DNA of 64,000 bases from Exiguobacterium aestuarii (GCF_020171655.1 NZ_JAIVAC010000001.1:1674001-1738000), one strand, 5' to 3'. Shown: positions 52,718 through 63,885, counted from the stretch's first letter. The notes: generated by a model not told the origin, from the letters alone. Made by a program: numbers and translations.

Positions 52718-54070
52718 TTACCGTATTGCTACTGTCTCGCCCGATTTTAATTCCGGCCAGTACGTTCTGTTTTCCTCAATCAAATCATCTAAGATTCGAC
52801 GAGCCACCGGTGCATCGACGACTGTACGATTGAGTGTCAGCGCCTGAAGTGCCTTTTCATAACTGTTTTCGAAGTATGCGTCGACAACGAGTTGTTCATA
52901 AGCAAGCTGTCCTTCAATCATTCCTTTGTAAAAACGAGGAATCTTTCCAACTGCGAATGGTTTCGGTCCACGATTGGTAAGCATCGCCGGCACTTCAACC
53001 ATCGCGTCGTCTGGCAAATTCGAAATAATTCCATCATTTTTCACCATAACGATGAAAATATCTCCGTTATTGTAAGCTAACGATGCAGCGACCCGAATCA
53101 TATAGCAGCCGTGGATATCGACCTCTAGATGGACGTTTTCGAGCGAGTCATCTTGAATAATCTGATCGCACATCGAGAAGACACGCTCTTGACGTCCGTT
53201 GATTACCTGCCGCGCCCGTGTGTTCGTGACATCTTCTTTTTCTGCCATGTCAGATGGATATAAATAATATTGAAGGTACGTGTTCGGTAAGTACTCTGGG
53301 AAATCCGTCAGCATCTTCTCTACTTGTTTGAACGTCTTGATCCAAGATGGGTCATTCGCAATCTCCGAATCTTCCGGGATGAAACCGTCTTCTAAAATTG
53401 TACGTTTGATATCTTCAGTCAATTCATTTCCTTCTTTATCGAAGATACCTGTGAACCAACCAAAGTGGTTGAGTCCGAAATATTCCGGAACGAGATCCCA
53501 TATCTCTTTACCGAGAATCTTCGCATAGCTCACCATGATTGCTGCCGGCATGTCGCAAATATTTAATATTTTTTGATCGTCCGGGTAAGCACGTTTGAGC
53601 GCCTCGGCGACAATCGCAGCAGGGTTCGTATAGTTTAAGATCCAGCCATCCGGTGAGCCGGCGCGAATGTCAGAGACGAGTTCAATCATATCTCCGATTG
53701 AGCGCATCCCGTATGACATTCCGCCCGGTCCACACGTTTCTTGTCCCACCACGCCATGTCGAAGCGGAATCTGCTCATCTTTTTCGCGCATTTCCAAACC
53801 ACCTGTCCGAATTTGGACGAAGAAGAAATCCTTATCCTTAAAAGCATATTCTTTGTCCGTCGTGTATTCGAACGACTCGAGTTCTGGATAATGCTCACGC
53901 AAGATGACTTCACTCGCTTTCGCGACACGTTCTTGACGTAATTCATCTGTATCGTAAAACGTGATGGAACGAAGTGGGAAGTGTGCTTTTTCCTCAATCA
54001 AACTCATGATCATGCCGATTGTGTACGTACTACCTCCACCGACGACTACGAGACGCTGTGGTTTTTTCAT
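52718..54070 (-). CDS. GH4 6-phospho-alpha-glucosidase (MalA/GlvA-like)
   Basis: A 450-residue family GH4 enzyme. It uses NAD and a divalent metal: VVVGGGSTYTIGMIM is the NAD loop, GQETCGPGGMSYGMRSI holds the metal-binding cysteine, and EYFGLNHFGWF the histidine. CGPGG rather than other variants suits 6-phospho-alpha-glucosidases. It cleaves phosphorylated disaccharides imported by the PTS protein encoded 62 nt downstream. The start follows AAAGGGG. Divergent from a GntR regulator gene. Confidence 0.9.
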   Translation of the reverse strand: MKKPQRLVVVGGGSTYTIGMIMSLIEEKAHFPLRSITFYDTDELRQERVAKASEVILREHYPELESFEYTTDKEYAFKDKDFFFVQIRTGGLEMREKDEQIPLRHGVVGQETCGPGGMSYGMRSIGDMIELVSDIRAGSPDGWILNYTNPAAIVAEALKRAYPDDQKILNICDMPAAIMVSYAKILGKEIWDLVPEYFGLNHFGWFTGIFDKEGNELTEDIKRTILEDGFIPEDSEIANDPSWIKTFKQVEKMLTDFPEYLPNTYLQYYLYPSDMAEKEDVTNTRARQVINGRQERVFSMCDQIIQDDSLENVHLEVDIHGCYMIRVAASLAYNNGDIFIVMVKNDGIISNLPDDAMVEVPAMLTNRGPKPFAVGKIPRFYKGMIEGQLAYEQLVVDAYFENSYEKALQALTLNRTVVDAPVARRILDDLIEENRTYWPELKSGETVAIR

Positions 54071-54086
54071 GTGTGCGTTCCCCTTT

Positions 54087-54122
54087 CAATACATATCTAA
54101 TTGATTACAATACAAATCTAAT
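54087..54122. promoter_or_regulatory. direct repeats, candidate GntR operator
   Basis: CAATACATATCTAAT (54087-54101) and CAATACAAATCTAAT (54108-54122) differ at one position and start 21 bp apart, two helical turns. Part of a third copy (AATACATATTA) follows. They lie in the divergent gap between the GH4 and GntR genes and probably bind the regulator. Confidence 0.55.
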
Positions 54123-54151
54123 ACATATTATTTGAACCGTCAACACCTTTT

Positions 54152-54165
54152 TGAAAACGTTTTAT
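54152..54165. promoter_or_regulatory. cre-like site in GH4/GntR gap
   Basis: TGAAAACGTTTTAT fits the cre consensus at 12 of 14 positions, with the last two positions deviating. Weaker than the cre before the PTS gene. Confidence 0.45.
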
Positions 54166-54213
54166 TTTTGTATACTATGAGTAATGAACGCATACAATCA
54201 GGAGGTTATCTAC

Positions 54214-54951
54214 ATGAAAGCCAAATCTCCGCTATACCAGCGGATCGCTCAGGAGATGCGCACGTTTATCGAGACCGGCGATTGGGCGCCCGGTGAAGCG
54301 ATTCCGACAGAAGCACAACTCGTCGAGGAATTTAAAGCGAGTCGAGTCACCGTTCGACAAGCCGTCAAACTACTTCAAGAAGAAGGATTGCTTTGGAAAC
54401 GACAAGGAAGCGGCACATATGTACAATCCGAAAAGATTGAACATAATATGTACGAATTAAAAAGCTTCACTGAAGACATGAAACGGGAAGGAAAGGACGT
54501 CACGAGTAAAGTACTTACTTTCACCGTTCAACCTCCGACTGAAAAAATAAGGGAAATACTCGAGCTCGATGAAGATGCTCTTGTCTACTACATTCGTCGT
54601 TTACGCTTTGCGAACGGAGAACCACTCATTGTCGAAGATACGTATCTTCCACTCCAACTATTTCCGGATTTAACGTATGAGGTAATGACACGATCGAAGT
54701 ACGATTACATTGAAAATGTCAAAAACCTGAAGATTGCAGACAGTGTTCAGGAATTTATCCCGGTCTTGCCGACGAAAGAAATTGCTGAAATGCTCGAGGT
54801 GAGCGATCGAACACCGATACTCAAAGTCGAACTATATTCGTTTCTCATGGATGGCAGCCGCTTTGAGTTCACCGAAACGTATTTCAAGAGTGAAGAGTAT
54901 CGCTTTATCATCCGTGCCGGCCGGAGACATGAAACGACAAACACCCAGTGA
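54214..54951 (+). CDS. GntR/HutC-family regulator with UTRA domain
   Basis: A 245-residue repressor. The winged HTH includes IPTEAQLVEEFKASRVTVRQAVKLL and the segment around WKRQGSGTYV. The UTRA domain follows (about 95-240), with VYYIRRLRFANGEPLIVEDTYLP. The ATG at 54214 has AGGAGG 8 nt upstream, while the longer frame has none. Divergent from the GH4 gene and therefore the likely controller of the alpha-glucoside PTS module. UTRA domains usually sense phosphorylated sugars. Confidence 0.9.
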   Translation: MKAKSPLYQRIAQEMRTFIETGDWAPGEAIPTEAQLVEEFKASRVTVRQAVKLLQEEGLLWKRQGSGTYVQSEKIEHNMYELKSFTEDMKREGKDVTSKVLTFTVQPPTEKIREILELDEDALVYYIRRLRFANGEPLIVEDTYLPLQLFPDLTYEVMTRSKYDYIENVKNLKIADSVQEFIPVLPTKEIAEMLEVSDRTPILKVELYSFLMDGSRFEFTETYFKSEEYRFIIRAGRRHETTNTQ

Positions 54952-54974
54952 ATTTAACGATTCACTGGGTGTTT
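54939..54974. terminator. bidirectional terminator, GntR / Lrp genes
   Basis: AAACACCCAGTGAA (54939-54952) pairs with TTCACTGGGTGTTT (54961-54974). It serves both convergent genes and overlaps their last codons. Confidence 0.85.
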
Positions 54975-55378
54975 TGATGAATGACGAGCGACAGTTTGTA
55001 GTTCACATATTTGCTAAGTCCATCTAAAAATGCATTCAGTTCTTGATTCGTCGGGAAGCGACATTCGAGTAGATAGCACCCATCCCCGCTCACCTTGTAG
55101 TTATGTCTCACGAATTGCCGATGCTCTTTAAGAAAGAGGAGATAAGGATCGTGAAATGTACTCGTCGTGTAGATTGTAATCATCGCATGAATCGGTAGAC
55201 CGATTCGTTCCTCGTTGATTCGAATCGTATATCCTTCGATGACCCCTAGGTCTTCTAACTTTTTAACGCGTGTGGCTGTCGCTTGCCCCGTCAAGTGAAT
55301 GACTTCGCCTAATTCCTTCATCGTCATCCGACTATTTTGTTGCAAGGCTTCAATAATACGTCGATCTGTTGCGTCCAT
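54962..55378 (-). CDS. Lrp/AsnC-family transcriptional regulator
   Basis: A 138-residue feast/famine regulator. The HTH reads MDATDRRIIEALQQNSRMTM then KELGEVIHLTGQATATRVKKLEDLGVIEGY, and the RAM ligand-binding domain occupies about 65-138. The ATG at 55378 with AAAGGAG is preferred over a longer frame. A 10-bp inverted repeat lies in the gap to the divergent MBL gene, which it probably controls. Confidence 0.88.
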   Translation of the reverse strand: MDATDRRIIEALQQNSRMTMKELGEVIHLTGQATATRVKKLEDLGVIEGYTIRINEERIGLPIHAMITIYTTSTFHDPYLLFLKEHRQFVRHNYKVSGDGCYLLECRFPTNQELNAFLDGLSKYVNYKLSLVIHQNTQ

Positions 55379-55394
55379 GTGGCAACTCCTTTCA

Positions 55395-55428
55395 TCATTC
55401 AAGTAAATCAATAAAAAGACTTGAATGA
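55395..55428. promoter_or_regulatory. Lrp-type operator between divergent genes
   Basis: TCATTCAAGT (55395-55404) and ACTTGAATGA (55419-55428) are perfect inverted arms with a 14-bp spacer. It sits 17 nt upstream of the Lrp gene start and ahead of the MBL gene. Confidence 0.6.
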
Positions 55429-55496
55429 AGTGATGTCTTACAAAACGGATACGTTCTACACTACATATATACTACATGGAAAAAGGAGAATCACCT

Positions 55497-56258
55497 ATGA
55501 ACATTCAATTGATCCGAAATGCGACACTCCGCCTTGAATACGCTGGAAAGACGTTTCTCATCGATCCGTTCCTTGCAAAGAAAGGCACATATCCACCTTT
55601 CCCAAACTCGGCACGTCAAGATGAGAACAACCCACTCGTTGAATTGCCGATTTCGATTGAAAATCTTCTACACGGAATTGATGCCGTCATCTTGACCCAT
55701 CTTCATCTCGACCACTATGACGAAGTCGCAAAAGAGGTGCTTCCAAAAGAGCTTCCGATCTTCGTTCAAAATGAAGCAGACCAAACCACAATCCAACAGG
55801 ATGGATTCACAGATGTTCGCGTGTTGACTGAATCGACCGAATTCGAAGGTATTCATCTCGTCAAAACGGTCGGGGAACATGGTCGAGGCGACATTTTATC
55901 GTTGACTGGTCAAGTGTGTGGTGTCGTCTTTACACATGAAACCGAAAAAACATTATACGTCGTAGGAGATACAGTTTGGTATGAAGGTGTCGCTGAAACC
56001 ATTCAATCACATCGTCCAGAGGTGATCGTCGTCAATGCGGGAGACAATCAATTCTTAGAAGGTGGTTCACTCGTCATGAATGAAGTGGACGTGCTTCATG
56101 TCGCAGAAGCTGCCCCAGAGGCTCGCATCATCGCCGTTCATATGGAAGCAGTGAACCACTGGAACTTGTCGCGCACTGACTTACGAGCTTATGCAGAAGA
56201 GCATCAATTTGCCGATCGACTATTTGTTCCTGAAGACGGTGAATCACTCAGTCTATAA
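55497..56258 (+). CDS. MBL-fold metal-dependent hydrolase
   Basis: A 253-residue metallo-beta-lactamase-fold protein. ILTHLHLDHYDE carries the HxHxDH zinc motif, the segment around KTVGEHGRG a further histidine, and YVVGDTVWY a metal-bridging aspartate. AVHMEAVNHW supplies a late histidine. This resembles the UPF0173/UlaG-like group. Substrate unknown. The ATG at 55497 follows AAAGGAG. Probably induced or repressed by the Lrp-type regulator encoded divergently. Confidence 0.85.
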   Translation: MNIQLIRNATLRLEYAGKTFLIDPFLAKKGTYPPFPNSARQDENNPLVELPISIENLLHGIDAVILTHLHLDHYDEVAKEVLPKELPIFVQNEADQTTIQQDGFTDVRVLTESTEFEGIHLVKTVGEHGRGDILSLTGQVCGVVFTHETEKTLYVVGDTVWYEGVAETIQSHRPEVIVVNAGDNQFLEGGSLVMNEVDVLHVAEAAPEARIIAVHMEAVNHWNLSRTDLRAYAEEHQFADRLFVPEDGESLSL

Positions 56259-56260
56259 CA

Positions 56261-56294
56261 AAAATCACCTGAAACGCGTGTTTCAGGTGATTTT
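56261..56294. terminator. bidirectional terminator after MBL gene
   Basis: AAAATCACCTGAAAC pairs with GTTTCAGGTGATTTT (15 bp, 4-nt loop). Works for both the MBL gene and the convergent YdcZ gene. Confidence 0.9.
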
Positions 56295-56295
56295 C

Positions 56296-56778
56296 TTATG
56301 AGGCGATCGATTTGGAAGTAGATCCTTCTTTCGCTTGTTTTACGTTCCCTACATACAATAATCGCAATGCGACAACCATTAGAATCAACGCAATCAACCG
56401 CTTCGTGTCGAATGGAATCACAGCACCTTCGAACCATCCAAAATGATCAATCACCATTCCCATTGAAAGTTGACCGATGATGGCTGCTAAATTCGCTGCA
56501 ATGACACCTATTTTTGGAACTGCTAGAATCGTTAAAAATAGATAACCGACTCCGAGCCAGACGGCACTCAATTGCCAAATCGGAGCGTCTAAAATGCTTA
56601 AAATCTTCCCGCTTCCAAAGAACAAAACGAGTAAAAACAACATCATGGCTCCCGTAATGAATGTTAAGAATGCACTTTCTAATGTACCTGCTTTACGGCT
56701 GAACGCGCCGTTCACAGAAGATTGAGCGCTCAGTAGCGCACCTCCAAGAACGGTGACGAGTAATAATAAAATAGACAT
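56296..56778 (-). CDS. YdcZ-family (DUF606) DMT transporter subunit B
   Basis: A 160-residue protein with five hydrophobic helices; GGALLSAQSSVNGAFSRKAGT and IAANLAAIIGQLSMGMVIDHFGWF are family landmarks. It is a half-size drug/metabolite transporter that probably pairs with the product of the next gene (56795-57223). AGGAGGTTG-type ribosome site. Substrate unknown; regulation by the ArsR protein is expected. Confidence 0.85.
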   Translation of the reverse strand: MSILLLLVTVLGGALLSAQSSVNGAFSRKAGTLESAFLTFITGAMMLFLLVLFFGSGKILSILDAPIWQLSAVWLGVGYLFLTILAVPKIGVIAANLAAIIGQLSMGMVIDHFGWFEGAVIPFDTKRLIALILMVVALRLLYVGNVKQAKEGSTSKSIAS

Positions 56779-56794
56779 GTTTGCAACCTCCCGA

Positions 56795-57223
56795 TCAATA
56801 AATTAAGAATAACGATACGATCATCAGTGCGACCGCAATGATTTTCTCTTTTCGAACTGTCACTTTCGGACTTCCGAGCCAACCGTTGTGTTCGATCACC
56901 ATACTCATGATCAATTGACCGACGACGACACTGCTCATCGCCATACCGACCCCAATCAACGGGATCCCGACGACAAGAATCGTGAGATAAATCAATCCGA
57001 GTAATCCACCTGTCAACTGCCACTTCGGCGCTTCTTTTGTATACGACAACTTGCCTTTGCCGAAGAATAATAACGCCACACCTAAAATAATCGTACCGAC
57101 AGCAAAGTTATATAAACTACTTTCGAGTTTTCCGATTGTCTCTCCTAAACTCGCATACATCGCTCCCTCAAGACTGAGCGCCACACCCGCTAAAAAAGCG
57201 AGGACATAAAAGATTGATTTCAT
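56795..57223 (-). CDS. YdcZ-family (DUF606) DMT transporter subunit A
   Basis: A 142-residue half-size transporter similar to the downstream gene, with GVALSLEGAMYASLGETIGKLES and SSVVVGQLIMSMVIEHNGWL. The ATG at 57223 is preceded by GGAGGAAG; a start 21 nt earlier is not supported. Paired small DMT proteins often act as heterodimers. It is read from a promoter region carrying the ArsR-like palindrome. Confidence 0.85.
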   Translation of the reverse strand: MKSIFYVLAFLAGVALSLEGAMYASLGETIGKLESSLYNFAVGTIILGVALLFFGKGKLSYTKEAPKWQLTGGLLGLIYLTILVVGIPLIGVGMAMSSVVVGQLIMSMVIEHNGWLGSPKVTVRKEKIIAVALMIVSLFLIY

Positions 57224-57261
57224 CCTGTCTTCCTCCATTTCCATAAGCTGCTTATATCTAT

Positions 57262-57281
57262 ATTTCGAGAAAAGTCGAAAT
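57262..57281. promoter_or_regulatory. ArsR operator, copy before YdcZ genes
   Basis: ATTTCGA (57262-57268) and TCGAAAT (57275-57281) are perfect inverted arms with a 6-bp spacer. The same motif lies inside the promoter of the arsR-like gene (57631-57646). Confidence 0.7.
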
Positions 57282-57299
57282 TAAAAGCGCGGAAAAGAG

Positions 57300-57617
57300 T
57301 CAAAGCTCTTCTCCGATATACCGAGACAGTTCTTGGAGCACTTCTTCATTTCTTCGATAGTACGTCCACTGCCCGTGTCGCTCTGACTCTAACAATCCAA
57401 CGCTTTGCATCATTTTTAAATAATGTGAGACCGTCGACGGGGATAACGTGGTCTTCTCTTGGATATCCCCAACGCAGACTCCTCCCTTCTCGCTCATATT
57501 CTTCGTGAGATGCGCTGTCGGTTTGTCAAAGTGACGCATCGGCTCTTTCAACCAATGCAACATTTCGAGCCTCGTTTCATTTCCCAACACTTTAAATAGT
57601 TCCACAGCATTTTTCAT
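57300..57617 (-). CDS. ArsR-family winged-helix regulator
   Basis: A 105-residue small regulator: VELFKVLGNETRLEMLHWL at the start and the recognition helix TLSPSTVSHYLKMMQSVGLL. It has two cysteine-poor loops; one cysteine lies in GVCVGDIQ, so a metal sensor of the ArsR/SmtB kind is not evident. It is read with the two YdcZ genes, and both it and they have the TCGAA-type palindrome upstream. It is probably a repressor released by an unidentified ligand. Confidence 0.88.
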   Translation of the reverse strand: MKNAVELFKVLGNETRLEMLHWLKEPMRHFDKPTAHLTKNMSEKGGVCVGDIQEKTTLSPSTVSHYLKMMQSVGLLESERHGQWTYYRRNEEVLQELSRYIGEEL

Positions 57618-57624
57618 ACGCTCA

Positions 57625-57653
57625 TGTTATTCGATAATTCTCGAAATGTCAAA
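57625..57653 (-). promoter_or_regulatory. arsR promoter with operator in its spacer
   Basis: On the minus strand TTGACA (57648-57653) and TAACAT (57625-57630) are spaced exactly 17 bp. The spacer is filled by the palindrome TTCGA-N6-TCGAA (57631-57646). A bound repressor would exclude RNA polymerase. Confidence 0.75.
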
Positions 57654-57690
57654 AAAAGACTCTCATCTTTGATTGATGTGAGTCTTTTTA
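57652..57690. terminator. hairpin between arsR promoter and M23-like gene
   Basis: AAAAAGACTC pairs with GAGTCTTTTT, with CATC/GATG pairing inside apart from a T-T mismatch. It faces both ways; no gene ends here, so its role is unclear. The rest of the gap to 57955 shows nothing I can name. Confidence 0.5.
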
Positions 57691-57955
57691 TACATTTCAA
57701 ATCTATTCTTCCATGATTCGTATAAGCTATGATGTGAAGTAGTTCTTATACTTTTATTGTAGTTTTCCCCATTTCCTTGTTTGCATTTAATCGACGTTCT
57801 GCATTCCTAGGGCTACCTAACAAATGAATCGTATACGTTCTCACAACTACCCATTCATGCTCACTATATATCAAAACATTTGCCTATTTTACGACGAATC
57901 ATTTATAAATTTTTGTCCGTATATAAAATCAACACTCAACAAAGGCGGTATGTGT

Positions 57956-58900
57956 ATGCATCACGAGAACAAAAAGTTCATTCACTTATTCAAAGACGGA
58001 CAGTTCGATGACATTTATCATCAAATGTCCGATTCATGCAAATCTCATTATTCCATGGACACGTTTCATCACGAAGCGTCTTCTTTTCATCATGGAATTC
58101 GGCGCTATCGTCTGCTCAATGAGATGATGTTGAATGGGAATCGGTATGTATTATGGTCGGATTTCCGAAAAGAAAAGTTATTGTCCGTTCAATTCAATCG
58201 CGTGAATCAAATTGAATCCATTCAGATGACGGTCACATCCTCTTCAAAAGAGACTAATCCTTTCACGAAAAACAAATACCATCTTCCATTCAAAGAGCAG
58301 TGGTTCGTCGTCTCCGAAGGGACGAACGTCGGAATGTATCTTCATGAACCGATTCGAAAGAAACGTGATGGTTATGACTTTTTGAAAACAAAAGATCAGC
58401 AACCCTACAATCACAGAAAAGTTGGGATGAATGGCTCGTATGCGTTCGGAGAACAAGTTCTGTCTCCGCTCGACGGTACGGTTTATCAGGTCGTCGATGG
58501 ATTAGCAGATGAACCAAATCCTGATCATCCACTCGGCAATCACGTCATCATTCAACACAAACATGATGAATACAGCCTTCTCGCCCACTTAGAGAGCGGT
58601 TCGATTATCGTCAAAGTTGGAGACCAAGTGAAAACCAAAAAGTTGATTGCCCGCTGTGGACGCTCTGGAAACACATTAGAGCCACGTTTGCATATGCGTG
58701 TCATGAATCACCCAGATGTGGACACCGCGACCGCTCTCCCGATTCGATGGAAAGGCCGAAAGCGACCTGTGCGTGGAAAAGTGGTCACCTCCCGCGAAGA
58801 GGATGCTTGGTCAAATGGGCTCGTAGCCCTCGATTTTTCAGAACTGCTTTTTTACATCATTCAGGCCATCCCGCGATTATTCTTTCGCTTTTTCGGATAA
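57956..58900 (+). CDS. M23 peptidase-like protein, altered active site
   Basis: A 314-residue protein. The C-terminal half (about 165-270) has the LytM/M23 layout: VLSPLDGTVYQVVDG, GNHVIIQHKHDEYSLLAHLESGS and CGRSGNTLEPRLHMRV. In active enzymes the first motif is HxxxD and the last HLH. Here the first is NHRKVGMNG and the last RLH, so at least two metal ligands differ. The N-terminal half is a charged domain I do not recognise. The start at 57956 follows AAAGGCGG. No signal peptide is seen, though a hydrophobic C-terminus (FSELLFYIIQAIPRLFFRFF) may bind membranes. Confidence 0.65.
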   Translation: MHHENKKFIHLFKDGQFDDIYHQMSDSCKSHYSMDTFHHEASSFHHGIRRYRLLNEMMLNGNRYVLWSDFRKEKLLSVQFNRVNQIESIQMTVTSSSKETNPFTKNKYHLPFKEQWFVVSEGTNVGMYLHEPIRKKRDGYDFLKTKDQQPYNHRKVGMNGSYAFGEQVLSPLDGTVYQVVDGLADEPNPDHPLGNHVIIQHKHDEYSLLAHLESGSIIVKVGDQVKTKKLIARCGRSGNTLEPRLHMRVMNHPDVDTATALPIRWKGRKRPVRGKVVTSREEDAWSNGLVALDFSELLFYIIQAIPRLFFRFFG

Positions 58901-58906
58901 GAAAAC

Positions 58907-58924
58907 CCCTCAGAAATCTGAGGG
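58907..58924. terminator. small terminator, M23-like / cdd genes
   Basis: CCCTCAG pairs with CTGAGGG across AAAT. It lies between convergent genes and may serve both; T-runs are short. Confidence 0.6.
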
Positions 58925-58932
58925 ATCCGTGA

Positions 58933-59331
58933 TCACATATCCAAATCTGTAAACGCGAGTGGAACGAGTTCCCCAAGCGTCACTTCTTTCACATCGGCGT
59001 TGCCGTTTGTAAGGAGTACTTTGAAGTCAGGGTCACCGAATTCGACCATGACCTGGCGACAGATGCTGCAAGGTGGCAAGAAGTCTTCCGTGTCCCCAGA
59101 CACGGCAACTGCTTCGAAGTCACCTTTCTTGTATCCTTGTGCGATCGCTGTGAAAATCGCAGTACGCTCTGCACAGTTCGTTGCTCCGAACGAGACGTTC
59201 TCGACGTTGACGCCGTCGATGACCGTGCCGTCCTTCATGAGAAGTGCCGCACCGACGCGGAACTTCGAATATGGTGAATACGCATTGTCCTTCAATTGGC
59301 GTGCGCGCTCGACTAATTGTTGTTGGTTCAT
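58933..59331 (-). CDS. cdd: cytidine deaminase
   Basis: A 132-residue zinc enzyme converting cytidine and deoxycytidine to the uridine forms. FGATNCAERTAIF holds the first zinc cysteine and the catalytic glutamate (CAE), and PPCSICRQVMVEF the other two zinc cysteines. YSKFRVGAAL and the segment VNVENVSFGATNC place the ribose. Length is typical. Ribosome site GAGAGGAA. Single gene in a salvage role. Confidence 0.95.
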   Translation of the reverse strand: MNQQQLVERARQLKDNAYSPYSKFRVGAALLMKDGTVIDGVNVENVSFGATNCAERTAIFTAIAQGYKKGDFEAVAVSGDTEDFLPPCSICRQVMVEFGDPDFKVLLTNGNADVKEVTLGELVPLAFTDLDM

Positions 59332-59460
59332 CTTAAGTCATTCCTCTCGAATATCGAATGAACTGATGCCAGTCCCCGTGCCTCTCATTTTTGGGCAGGA
59401 TTTATAGCATACACCTCTCCGAATCAAGAAGTCAACAAAAATTTGAAAGCGGTCACAACT

Positions 59461-62753
<3,293 letters not shown>

Positions 62754-62785
62754 ATGGCACCTCCATTTTGTTTGAAAACGAAAAG

Positions 62786-62870
62786 AAACCCAGACGAAAA
62801 CGAGGAACGTGGCTCATGAATACACGTATCGTTTCATCTAGGTTTCGCCTGCATGACCAGTGACAATCCT
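62786..62870 (-). promoter_or_regulatory. RAT antiterminator and terminator before bglP
   Basis: Minus-strand RAT sequence (62840-62870) reads GGATTGTCACTGGTC then ATGCAGGCGAAACCT, the LicT/SacY target type. Its 3' half overlaps the 5' arm of a terminator: TCGTTTCATCTAGGTTT (62829-62845) pairs with AAACCCAGACGAAAACGA (62786-62803), with several G-U pairs on the RNA strand, then CTTTTCG. When LicT binds the RAT, the terminator cannot form. Confidence 0.88.
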
Positions 62871-62894
62871 AATGAATATTCATTTGATAACCAT

Positions 62895-62924
62895 ATAATA
62901 ACTATATAATCAATTAAATGTCAA
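62895..62924 (-). promoter_or_regulatory. promoter of bglP leader
   Basis: On the minus strand TTGACA (62919-62924) and TATTAT (62895-62900) are 18 bp apart. The -35 begins one base after the licT stop codon, so the bgl genes have their own promoter in addition to read-through. Confidence 0.65.
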
Positions 62925-63764
62925 TCAATATTTTTGATCTTTAATTAATCGAGTGAGATGGACGGTCAAATAAAGCTTTTCTTCATCCGTCAATGTATAT
63001 TCATACTTCTTGCGAATGAACGTAGATACTTTTTCCGTGCACGCATAGGCCATCGGATATTGTGTTTTGACCAAGTCAAAAAGCGGTCCCTCTTCTCCCC
63101 CGTATTCCGTTTGTGTCACAAGACGCTGTGCAAAAAATTTAAGATGCGTCACAAAACGGTGATACGTCAAAGATGACTCATCCCACTCTAGAGAGAAATG
63201 ATACTTCACGAGATTGAGAATTTCTTGAATGACTTTCGTCATCGCCACGATGTTCGGCATTTCCTCATTCAATTCCGCGTTGACGATATGTAAGGCAATA
63301 TAAGCTGCCTCATCCTCCGGTAACGTGATCTTCAGTTTAGACTCCATCAGTTCTAGCGCTTGCAAGCCGACCCCAAACTCCTCCCCGTACAGGCGTTTGA
63401 TTTCCCAAAGCAAGGCATTTTTGATGTCGAGCCCTTTCTCATGACGTTCGATGGCAAACTGTAAATGATCGGCAAGCGACACATATAGCAGTTCATTCAG
63501 CTTTTTCCCGAGCGTCAACTTCGCCAAATTAATGATATCGTCTGTCAATGTAATCACTTCTACTGGAATTTCTTCTAACAACAATTTGAATCGTTCATGG
63601 TTCCCTGCATCATCCAAGTAAAAAACCTTATCGACCTGTGATTCCGAAATGTGTTCTCCCGAACTACGCTTAAATCCAATTCCTTTTCCCATGACGACTC
63701 GCTCTCGTCCAGCCTCATCATATACACTGATCACATTGTTGTTAAAAATTTGATGAATAATCAT
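62925..63764 (-). CDS. licT: LicT/BglG-family transcriptional antiterminator
   Basis: A 279-residue antiterminator. The RNA-binding CAT domain is 1-55 (HQIFNNNVISVYDEAGRERVVMGKGIGF). PRD1 (about 65-170) has histidines in LADHLQFAIERHEKG and YIALHIVNAE; PRD2 (about 175-279) in YHRFVTHLKFF and YLTVHLTRLI. All four regulatory histidines are present. It binds RAT RNA when activated by HPr and not phosphorylated by BglP. Its own leader carries a RAT and terminator, so it autoregulates. Confidence 0.95.
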   Translation of the reverse strand: MIIHQIFNNNVISVYDEAGRERVVMGKGIGFKRSSGEHISESQVDKVFYLDDAGNHERFKLLLEEIPVEVITLTDDIINLAKLTLGKKLNELLYVSLADHLQFAIERHEKGLDIKNALLWEIKRLYGEEFGVGLQALELMESKLKITLPEDEAAYIALHIVNAELNEEMPNIVAMTKVIQEILNLVKYHFSLEWDESSLTYHRFVTHLKFFAQRLVTQTEYGGEEGPLFDLVKTQYPMAYACTEKVSTFIRKKYEYTLTDEEKLYLTVHLTRLIKDQKY

Positions 63765-63797
63765 GGTTGTCCTCCTTTCAGACCCATAAAAATAGAA

Positions 63798-63872
63798 AAA
63801 CCCAAATCAAAAGACACGTTCCACACGTGTAACCTTTGATTTGGGTTTCGCCTGCATGACCAGTGACAATCC
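63798..63872 (-). promoter_or_regulatory. RAT antiterminator and terminator before licT
   Basis: RAT (63844-63872, minus strand) begins GGATTGTCACTGGTC and continues ATGCAGGCGAAACC, identical to the one before bglP over this stretch. Its end overlaps a very stable terminator: AAACCCAAATCAAA pairs with TTTGATTTGGGTTT, with inner pair ACACGT/ACGTGT. Confidence 0.9.
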
Positions 63873-63885
63873 CTATTCCTCTTCT

